Source: Shewanella marisflavi
GTDB lineage: Bacteria; Pseudomonadota; Gammaproteobacteria; Enterobacterales; Shewanellaceae
DNA: 64,000 nt
Assembly: GCF_023283925.1 (NCBI RefSeq)
Contig: NZ_JAKIKX010000007.1
Coordinates: 1 to 64,000, forward strand
Direction: 5' to 3'
Below, piece after piece: positions 57,526-64,000 of the stretch (the first letter of the stretch is position 1; each line of letters starts with the position of its first letter). The translations under genes were made by a program, and so were the position numbers. The notes beneath the pieces are model-generated. The model made no database searches. It was not told the DNA's origin and was given only the letters and a program-made list of their open reading frames with translations.

Positions 57526-57738
57526 ATGAAACCAGGCATTCATCCTGAATATGCTGAAATCACTGCAACTTGTACTTGTGGTAACGTTATCAAAGTAAAC
57601 TCAACTGCAGGTAAGCCACTGCACTTGGACGTATGTGGTGCATGTCACCCATTCTACACTGGTACCCAGAAAGTTATGGATACCGGCGGACGTATCGACA
57701 AGTTCAACAAGCGTTTCGGTATGCTTGGCAAGAAGTAA
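57526..57738 (+). CDS. rpmE: 50S ribosomal protein L31, zinc-binding form
   Basis: 70 residues from the ATG at 57526, with GAGG upstream. MKPGIHPEY is the family start. Zinc ligands are C16, C18, C37 and C40 (the C+ type). The zinc-free paralogue YkgM would lack them. Bridges the ribosomal subunits. Confidence 0.98.
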
Positions 57739-57758
57739 TTCTTCTGCAAAGAACTCTG

Positions 57759-57788
57759 AAAAAGGCGCCTATATGGCGCCTTTTTTGT
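57759..57788 (+). terminator. Terminator of rpmE
   Basis: AAAAAGGCGCC-TATAT-GGCGCCTTTTTT, 21 nt past the rpmE stop. Confidence 0.95.
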
Positions 57789-57893
57789 TGCCAGTGACTT
57801 TATCTTGTCGATCGGCACGAGAAGAATGCTCATTGATACTAAGGTTATGATATAACTGGTTACTAAGCCGTTAATCTAGGGAAGCGATTAATT

Positions 57894-58664
57894 ATGGGTA
57901 AGACTCTGGCATTCTCTCTTTACCTCTGGTCGAGCCTGACCGCCGCTAGCACAAGTGTATGCGCTCCTACCCATTACGACGAGACCGTGGTGTTTAAGTC
58001 GGTGATCGATGGCGATACTTTAATGCTGGAAGATGACCGTAAGCTCAGGCTTATCGGCATCGACTCTCCTGAAATTGATACTCATTACCCTGAATTGTCG
58101 GAGCCCTTTGCCGATCAGGCGAGAAATTTTCTGGCAGAGCGCCTGGTACCTGGTCAGAAACTCCTGTTGTCTTATGATCGTAAGCGACTGGATCCACAAG
58201 GAAAGACACTTGCCTATGTCTATACCGAGTCGGGAGAGCATCTGCAGGAGATCATGCTCAGTCAGGGGTATGCCAAGGCGCGGGTTTATCAAAATGACTA
58301 TTTCTGGCAGTGTCTGGCCAATATCGAGCTTCAGGCCCGTCAGCAGAAGCGTGGATTATGGAGCCATGAAAGTTATCAGGCCAAATCGCCCAATGAGCTC
58401 GATCGCGATGATCGTAATCGCTGGAGAGAGGTCAGAGGAGTGGTGACAGGTTTTGAAAGAAAAGGTCAGCATTTGTGGCTGATTATCGATGAAAGTTTTT
58501 ATGTGGGTATACCTAGAGAAGAATCTGGTAAATTTAGCAACATTTTGACCCTAAACCTGCTTGAAAGTCCGGTAATAGTGCGTGGTGAGTTGTATTATTC
58601 CTACAAAAAGTGGCAGATGATTGCCCATCATCCCTCACAGATAAGTTTGCAAAATAAGCCTTAG
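57894..58664 (+). CDS. Exported staphylococcal-nuclease-like protein
   Basis: 256 residues. Signal peptide near the N-terminus (MGKTLAFSLYLWSSLTAA, then STS). The SNase OB-fold spans about 30-165 with VIDGDTLML, the catalytic arginine region LRLIGIDSPEID, then a second conserved segment GKTLAYVYTESGEHLQEIMLSQGYAKARVY. An extra C-terminal beta domain (175-255, VRGVVTGFERKGQHLWLIIDESFYVGI) is also OB-like. Likely a Ca2+-dependent nuclease outside the cytoplasm, useful for taking up or degrading DNA. A single gene downstream of rpmE. Confidence 0.88.
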   Translation: MGKTLAFSLYLWSSLTAASTSVCAPTHYDETVVFKSVIDGDTLMLEDDRKLRLIGIDSPEIDTHYPELSEPFADQARNFLAERLVPGQKLLLSYDRKRLDPQGKTLAYVYTESGEHLQEIMLSQGYAKARVYQNDYFWQCLANIELQARQQKRGLWSHESYQAKSPNELDRDDRNRWREVRGVVTGFERKGQHLWLIIDESFYVGIPREESGKFSNILTLNLLESPVIVRGELYYSYKKWQMIAHHPSQISLQNKP

Positions 58665-58843
58665 ACCTTTTAGCTTCATAATAAACTGAAATTTTCTAAT
58701 ATCTTGTTTAAAAATCGTCTAATTTCGAGTATCTTAGCGCCCTAATGGCTCGTGTCGTTTTTCTCGGTCGATGAGGGAGCGAGACGGGGCAAATAAGACC
58801 TTACTCTGAATACACTTGTCGCATTTTTTGCAGGATTACTAAA

Positions 58844-60091
58844 ATGGCCGATTTCCGTCAGCAAGCCCTTGACTATCATGAGTTCCCCGTACCTGGCAAA
58901 ACCGCCGTTAGCTTGACTAAGCCCGCCGAGACCAGCATGGATCTGGCGCTTGCCTATAGTCCGGGTGTGGCAGAACCTGTACGTGAGATCGCCGCCAATC
59001 CTGACGATGCCTATCGTTATACCGCTAAAGGGAATACGGTTGCCGTTATCTCTAACGGAACGGCCATCTTAGGTTTGGGTAACCTGGGGCCATTGGCTTC
59101 TAAGCCTGTGATGGAAGGCAAGGCATTGCTGTTCAAGCATTTTGCCAATATTGATGCTACAGATATCGAAGTGAAGCACCGCACCGCTGAAGAGTTTATC
59201 AACACGGTTGAGGCAATTGCCGATACCTTTGGTGGGATCAACTTAGAAGATATCAAGGCGCCCGAGTGTTTCGAGATTGAGAAGGCTCTGATTGAGCGTT
59301 GTAACGTACCAGTGTTTCACGACGATCAGCACGGTACGGCTATTGTTACCGCAGCGGGTATGATCAATGCCTTAGAGATCCAGGGCAAGAAGTTGGAAGA
59401 CGCGGTATTTGTCTGTATGGGCGCCGGTGCGGCCGCTATCGCCTGTATGACCATGCTGGTCAAGTGTGGCGTGCAGCGTGAGAACGTCTATATGCTGGAT
59501 CGTAAGGGCGTTATTCACACCCGCCGCGAAGATATCAACGAGTATAAGGAGCTGTTTGCTAACAACACTGACAAGCGTACCCTGCAAGATGTGATCAAGG
59601 GCGCCGACGCTTTCCTAGGTCTGTCGGGTCCAGACGTTTTAAGTGCTGAAGATGTAGCCCTGATGGCCGACAAGCCGGTGATCTTCGCCTGTTCAAACCC
59701 AGATCCTGAGATCAAGCCTGAGCTGGCGCACGATGTGCGTAAGGATCTCATCATGGGTACGGGGCGTAGTGATTACCCGAACCAGGTCAACAACGTACTC
59801 TGTTTCCCCTTCATCTTCCGTGGCGCCCTAGATGTTCGCGCCTCGCAGATCAACGATGAGATGAAGATTGCCGCGGTACATGCCATCGCTTCCTTGGCGA
59901 AAGAGCCTGTTCCTGCCGAAGTGTTGGCGGCTTATCCAGATGTGTCTGAGCTGAAGTTCGGCCCAGACTATGTGATCCCTAAGCCAATGGATCCACGTCT
60001 ATTATCAAATGTGGCGAAAGCCGTGGCACAAGCTGCCATCGAATCGGGTGTGGCGGCATTGCCTACACTGCCTGAGCATTACATGGCCTAA
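58844..60091 (+). CDS. Malic enzyme, short bacterial form
   Basis: 415 residues. Oxidatively decarboxylates malate to pyruvate with NAD(P)+. Signatures: LALAYSPGVAEP, VISNGTAILGLGNLG, the metal-binding INLEDIKAPECFEIE and FHDDQHGTA, and the Rossmann segment FVCMGAGAAAIACM. It lacks the C-terminal phosphotransacetylase-like domain of MaeB, so it is the short monofunctional type. A terminator follows. Confidence 0.95.
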   Translation: MADFRQQALDYHEFPVPGKTAVSLTKPAETSMDLALAYSPGVAEPVREIAANPDDAYRYTAKGNTVAVISNGTAILGLGNLGPLASKPVMEGKALLFKHFANIDATDIEVKHRTAEEFINTVEAIADTFGGINLEDIKAPECFEIEKALIERCNVPVFHDDQHGTAIVTAAGMINALEIQGKKLEDAVFVCMGAGAAAIACMTMLVKCGVQRENVYMLDRKGVIHTRREDINEYKELFANNTDKRTLQDVIKGADAFLGLSGPDVLSAEDVALMADKPVIFACSNPDPEIKPELAHDVRKDLIMGTGRSDYPNQVNNVLCFPFIFRGALDVRASQINDEMKIAAVHAIASLAKEPVPAEVLAAYPDVSELKFGPDYVIPKPMDPRLLSNVAKAVAQAAIESGVAALPTLPEHYMA

Positions 60092-60109
60092 TCAGGTCAT
60101 AGCGATAAG

Positions 60110-60134
60110 AAAAGGGCCTTAGGGCCCTTTTTTA
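60110..60134 (+). terminator. Terminator of the malic enzyme gene
   Basis: AAAGGGCC-TTAG-GGCCCTTT followed by more T, 20 nt past the stop. Confidence 0.93.
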
Positions 60135-60263
60135 TTGTGCCTTTACTGCTTTATTTGTATGGTAAGTGATGTTACTCAGCTTCGCAGCTAAAGCCTTTTG
60201 TTATCCTTGAAGTTAAAGCGGTTTCAGTCGTAAAAAATAATAATAATCCTGCAGGAAGCGGAA

Positions 60264-62174
60264 ATGAAATTAACACAACTCCTCACTAAGAAGTTAACTG
60301 GCTTTTGGCTGCTTTCCCTTGCTGCGGTGGCGTTTATCTTTCTGCTGACCGCCCTGGTCAGTTTTATTCAGCTCACCTATAAGTTTCAACAGCAGCAGAT
60401 CAGCGAGCTTGAAGAGATGTTGCTGCAACATCAGGTGCGCCATGAACTTCAACACCTAGATATCTGGCTACCTCAGATTTTGGCTGCCTACGACGCACAA
60501 ACATTTACCCTGATCCGGGGTGATGAGACGCTGTACCGCTTCGACCGGGGTAATCATGATCAGAGTGTGGTCAACTACGACAGGGTACTCAACGAGACCT
60601 TAGACCTGCATTTTCATATCAGCCTGCCTCAGCCCTTCTTGCTGCATAACATCAGTTGGCATGGCGGCCTGGTCTTTCTGCTGGGCTGTATCGCCGTAAT
60701 CCTGCTTGTGAGGCGAGGCTACCTCTGGCTGGCCCAGCAGCTGCAAGGCATAGAAGATCTGGCCAAGCGCAGCCATCTCATTCTCTCGGGGGATTATGAT
60801 AAGGCACTGGCGGAGACAGGTCATGGCCGACCAAGACTGATCAACCGCGCCCTGACACAGATGCTGCTTGAACTGGACGATGCACAGAAACAGCGCGCCA
60901 GGTTCGATCAGTTTATCCGCTCCAACACCTTCCTCGATCCCGAATCAGGCATAGGTAATCGCCTTTTTCTCAAGAATCGTCTTGATGCGCTGAGCAACAA
61001 GGATGGCATGATGGCCCCTGGGGTGCTCTTGCTGCTGGAGATGGAAGATCTGGATTTGCTACAGCAGGAGGCCGATGAGTTTAGCATCCAGGAACTGCTC
61101 AGCCAGACGATTGCCGGTATCAGTCATCTGCTGGATAGTCAGGCCAACAGTATTTTCTCCCGCCGTTCCTACAACCAGTTTGCCATCGTGGTGCCGCAGA
61201 TCTCTTTGGCTGACGCCGAAAAGCTGGCCGCCCGATTGCTAAAGGTATGCCTGAGTCAACCTCTCGAAGGGGTGAATAACCGTGACGACTTTTTCCATAT
61301 CGGCGTGGCCTACTTTAAGGTTGGCGAGAGCAAAGAGCAGCTGATCGAAGAGGCAGAGATGGCGCTGCGTGCGGCGCAGTTCCAGGGTAATAGCGGTTGG
61401 TTTATGTATGACAAGGGCGCGGTGGATGAGGAGTTTGCCCGAGGCTCTGTGCGCTGGCGCAGTTTTCTTGAATATGCCTTAGTCAATAAACGTGTGGTGC
61501 CCTTTACTCAGTCTGTACTGGACAGCGATGGTGAGGAGCATCATAGCGAGGTCTCATGTCGGCTACGTGACAATAATGGCAATCTGGTGCGGGCCACGCT
61601 GTTTTTACCTATGGCGATCAAGTGCGGTCTGATCCCTCAGATTGAGCGTCAGGTGATCGAGGCCGTGTTATTCGATCTGTTACCGCGCTCCCCCAAGGAT
61701 GGTCGCCAATACAGTATTAATCTCTCTTTGGATACCTTAACCAGCCGAGCCTTTATCCGTTGGCTGAAAACCACTTTACTGGAGTATCGTCATCTGACAC
61801 CTCGGCTGATCTTCGAGATCAATGAAGATATCTTGGTGAACAACCTGACTAAGTTGAAGGCGCCGCTGGATATGATCGCCAAGATGGGCGCTAGCCTGTG
61901 TGTCGACCGGGTAGGCCAGCAGGTGGTGAGCACTCAGTATATTCAGTCTTGTCGTTTCGATCTGATCAAGCTACATCGTTCTATTGTGCGTCAGATACAC
62001 TTACGTCAAGAAAATCAGTTGTTTGTAAGAAGTCTTATCGGTGGGCTATACCGCAGTGAAGTGCAGGTTTTTGCCGAGGGAATCGAGTCGTTTGAAGAGT
62101 GGCAGACCCTAAAAATTCTAGGGGTGAGTGCCGGTCAGGGCAGCTTTTTTAGTGAGCCCATGGAAGTGGGGTGA
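60264..62174 (+). CDS. csrD: CsrD/MshH-type degenerate GGDEF-EAL regulator
   Basis: 636 residues (E. coli CsrD 646). Two membrane helices (about 15-37 and 135-150) bracket a periplasmic domain, then a HAMP-like segment, a coiled coil, a degenerate GGDEF domain (about 220-385; the GGDEF position reads RRSYNQF) and a degenerate EAL domain (about 395-635; EVSCR where EAL is expected). Both catalytic signatures are lost. E. coli CsrD targets the CsrB/C RNAs for RNase E decay. In Vibrio and Shewanella the orthologue MshH opens the mannose-sensitive pilus cluster, as here with mshI next. Confidence 0.9.
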   Translation: MKLTQLLTKKLTGFWLLSLAAVAFIFLLTALVSFIQLTYKFQQQQISELEEMLLQHQVRHELQHLDIWLPQILAAYDAQTFTLIRGDETLYRFDRGNHDQSVVNYDRVLNETLDLHFHISLPQPFLLHNISWHGGLVFLLGCIAVILLVRRGYLWLAQQLQGIEDLAKRSHLILSGDYDKALAETGHGRPRLINRALTQMLLELDDAQKQRARFDQFIRSNTFLDPESGIGNRLFLKNRLDALSNKDGMMAPGVLLLLEMEDLDLLQQEADEFSIQELLSQTIAGISHLLDSQANSIFSRRSYNQFAIVVPQISLADAEKLAARLLKVCLSQPLEGVNNRDDFFHIGVAYFKVGESKEQLIEEAEMALRAAQFQGNSGWFMYDKGAVDEEFARGSVRWRSFLEYALVNKRVVPFTQSVLDSDGEEHHSEVSCRLRDNNGNLVRATLFLPMAIKCGLIPQIERQVIEAVLFDLLPRSPKDGRQYSINLSLDTLTSRAFIRWLKTTLLEYRHLTPRLIFEINEDILVNNLTKLKAPLDMIAKMGASLCVDRVGQQVVSTQYIQSCRFDLIKLHRSIVRQIHLRQENQLFVRSLIGGLYRSEVQVFAEGIESFEEWQTLKILGVSAGQGSFFSEPMEVG

Positions 62175-62410
62175 TTTTGTTACCGCCTTGCAGGGCTTGA
62201 TAAAGGCTTGTTAGTGCTGGGTTACTGTTCTATGTTTATCCAAGTGTATCTAATTGATATTTGTTTTTTCTATAAAATTAGGCGATTAGTCGCTACAATA
62301 ACGCTATTATTTTGACGCTTTCCTCGAGGCAATATCGGCCCTCGTTTTGAGGTAGAGCGATTTGGGACACTCATGGCGCGTGAGTATCAAATTGATGGAT
62401 ATGCCTTAAA

Positions 62411-63292
62411 ATGGAAAACAGTCTTTTGAGTAAGTTTGCCTTTTGGCAAAAAAAACACGATAGAGTCAATTTGGGCGTCTACATAAACGCCGCTACTGTT
62501 ACCTTTTTTCAACGCGATGGCGATGCTATCCCTTTCTCTCTAGCCATCGATGGCAATAACTGGTCTGCGTTATTCAAGGCATTGACCGACAAGATCCCCG
62601 CTCCGCATCTGCAACTTGTGCTCAGTGAAGACTTTTACCAACTGCTGGTGGTCGACAAACCTATGGTCGAACCCGAGGAGTTGCATCAGGCGTTGGTGTG
62701 GTCGATCAAGGATATGGTGTCTGAGCCAGTTGAACTGCTGCATCTGGATTATTTTGAGGCACCTGAGTCGACCACCAATAAGGTGACCGTCGTGGTGGTG
62801 AACCGCGCTTGGCTTCAGGAGCTTGTAAAGGCGGCGGCACAGCATGATGTGACGATAGCCGGGATCAGTATCGAAGAGATGGCCATTAGCAACTATGGCG
62901 CCGAGGACAAGTTGGCGCACATGGTGCTGTGTCATAAGCCAGGTAACGAACTCTTGTTGACAGTGGTCAAGCAGGGCCAGCTCTATATGCAGCGTCGTAT
63001 TCGTGGATTTAGCCAGATAGACAAGGTGTCGAGCCAAGATCTGCAGCTAGGTGTGGCCGATAATCTTAGCCTAGAGCTACAGCGCTCCATGGACTATTTC
63101 GAGAGTCAGCTACGCCAGGCGCCCGTGGCGTCCATTGGACTCCTGATGGGCGGAGAGCATCAGCTATTAGCCCAATTGCTGGCGAAAAATTTTGATCAAG
63201 GGGTCGAGGTGATCGCCTGCGACAGGGTGCAGGATAAATTGGCTCAGTGGGCGCTCAATGAGCTTGAACGCCAAACGGAGGAGTTAGCTTAG
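62411..63292 (+). CDS. mshI: MSHA pilus biogenesis protein MshI (PilM-like)
   Basis: 293 residues. The actin-like PilM/MshI fold: NLGVYINAATVTFFQRDGD at the start, the LSEDFYQLLVVDKP segment, VVVNRAWLQELVKAA, and a final NLSLELQRSMDYFESQLRQAPV with a phosphate-like loop GLLMGGEH. It forms the inner-membrane platform of type IV pili. It abuts the next gene with no gap. Confidence 0.9.
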   Translation: MENSLLSKFAFWQKKHDRVNLGVYINAATVTFFQRDGDAIPFSLAIDGNNWSALFKALTDKIPAPHLQLVLSEDFYQLLVVDKPMVEPEELHQALVWSIKDMVSEPVELLHLDYFEAPESTTNKVTVVVVNRAWLQELVKAAAQHDVTIAGISIEEMAISNYGAEDKLAHMVLCHKPGNELLLTVVKQGQLYMQRRIRGFSQIDKVSSQDLQLGVADNLSLELQRSMDYFESQLRQAPVASIGLLMGGEHQLLAQLLAKNFDQGVEVIACDRVQDKLAQWALNELERQTEELA

Positions 63293-63898
63293 ATGAATCC
63301 GAAACTGCGAGTTAACCTCTATAACGCTTCTTTGTTGCCTCCGGCGCAGCGCCTCTCCTTTGCGCGTCTAACACAGTTGGCTCTAGGCCTATTGGTGCTG
63401 ATGTTGACGGCCAACTTGCTGGCCTATTTCAATCTTAACAGCCTGGAAAGCGACAAGGCTCAGCTGCTTGAACACAAACGCGCTTTTGACCAGCAAAAGG
63501 CGCAGCTTGAACAGGCTATTGCTAAGCGCCGCGCCTCGGCCGAGTTGGTGCAAGAGGTGGATTTACTGTCGCAGCAGGTCGAGCTAAAGCGGTTGCTGCT
63601 TGGTGAGTTATCTCAGGTAGAAAGTTTGACCAGCAAAGGCTATTCGCCACTGCTTATTGGGCTGGCACAGGTGACCGACGATCAGCTCTGGCTGAGCCGT
63701 ATTCAGGTGAAACAAGATCAGTTTGTCTTTGAAGGCTTTAGCGCGGCGCCAAATGCCGTGCCGCTTTGGCTGGCACGTCTGCAAGGGGTCGAGCCGCTTA
63801 AAGGGCAAGCCTTTAGCACGCTCACCATGAATCGTGGTGACAAGCAGCCGCTGGGCTTTGTGCTGCGCAGTCAGCGTGATGAGGAGCCGATGAAATGA
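63293..63898 (+). CDS. MSHA biogenesis protein, PilN-like
   Basis: 201 residues. A short cytoplasmic N-terminus with RVNLYNASLLPP (the PilN motif that docks in PilM), one membrane helix (about 25-46), a coiled coil (about 50-95), and a ferredoxin-like periplasmic domain. This gene is often called mshI2. Start directly follows mshI; its end overlaps mshJ by 4 nt. Confidence 0.88.
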   Translation: MNPKLRVNLYNASLLPPAQRLSFARLTQLALGLLVLMLTANLLAYFNLNSLESDKAQLLEHKRAFDQQKAQLEQAIAKRRASAELVQEVDLLSQQVELKRLLLGELSQVESLTSKGYSPLLIGLAQVTDDQLWLSRIQVKQDQFVFEGFSAAPNAVPLWLARLQGVEPLKGQAFSTLTMNRGDKQPLGFVLRSQRDEEPMK

Positions 63899-64000
63899 AG
63901 CAGCTGATGACACGTTGGGGTGAAGCATTTAATCAGTTAAGCCAGCGGGAGCGAGTGATGATCGCTTTGGCGGTCGTGGTGGTGATTGGCATGCTTCTCT
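63895..64000 (+). CDS. mshJ: MSHA biogenesis protein MshJ (PilO-like), 5' part
   Basis: 35 complete codons before the window ends. Starts MKQLMTRWGEAFNQLSQRERVMIALAV with the beginning of a membrane helix, the pattern of MshJ/PilO. Identified by position after the PilN-like gene with a 4-nt overlap (ATGA). Confidence 0.8.
   Translation, partial: MKQLMTRWGEAFNQLSQRERVMIALAVVVVIGMLL

Overview
The window is chromosomal DNA of a marine gammaproteobacterium, almost certainly Shewanella. The evidence is gene content and order: a BpfA-type adhesin next to hemCDXY, a divergent cyaA, a Wolinella-type fumarate reductase next to prmA-dusB-fis, a multi-curlin-repeat protein, and the start of an MSHA pilus cluster. 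Codon use is even throughout. I see no prophage, insertion sequence or CRISPR array.

Region 1 (1-8.8 kb): the N-terminal 500 codons of a giant LapA/BpfA-like adhesin run off the left edge. The heme operon hemC-hemD-hemX-hemY follows, then divergent class I adenylate cyclase cyaA with a strong CRP-like operator, and convergent cyaY. Region 2 (9.3-18 kb): lptM-lysA-dapF-DUF484-xerC-HAD in one tight operon, then a small lipoprotein, a HupE/UreJ protein, an iron-sulfur repair protein (RIC/YtfE) with a candidate NsrR site, and an exported M17 aminopeptidase. Region 3 (18-26 kb): dusB-fis, prmA, and a fumarate reductase operon with two separate diheme cytochrome b subunits plus frdA and frdB, followed by a LysR regulator preceded by a perfect 33-nt palindrome. 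Region 4 (26-31 kb): trxA and rho, divergent from rhlB-ppx/gppA. Region 5 (31-40 kb): an Oar-like TonB receptor, an exported thioredoxin-like protein, an NTP pyrophosphohydrolase-like protein, an NhaC antiporter, fre and ubiD. Region 6 (39.6-46.2 kb): a small exported aromatic/Arg-rich protein, a type I signal peptidase with an in-frame minisatellite, yjjG, tRNA-Ser(UGA) with decayed tandem copies of its 3' end, an AraC/GyrI regulator, a Crp-like regulator, and a deoD-transporter pair. Region 7 (46.4-56.4 kb): DUF3859, DUF971, hslVU with a sigma-32 promoter, a 564-residue curlin-repeat protein, then ftsN, argS and priA. Region 8 (56.6-64 kb): a FimV-like protein, rpmE, an exported nuclease, malic enzyme, csrD/mshH and the first msh genes; mshJ is cut by the right edge.

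Much of the window is conserved housekeeping DNA. The parts that could be new are the curlin-repeat protein between ftsN and hslVU, with a gapless ~180-residue super-repeat and no csg secretion genes beside it; the doubled diheme subunit of the fumarate reductase, where only one copy keeps the glutamate of the E-pathway; the palindrome before the LysR gene; and the eroded tRNA-3'-end/terminator array. Surface attachment recurs across the window: BpfA at one end, the curlin protein in the middle, MSHA at the other end. CRP-like sites suggest that cyclic AMP links cyaA and fumarate respiration.
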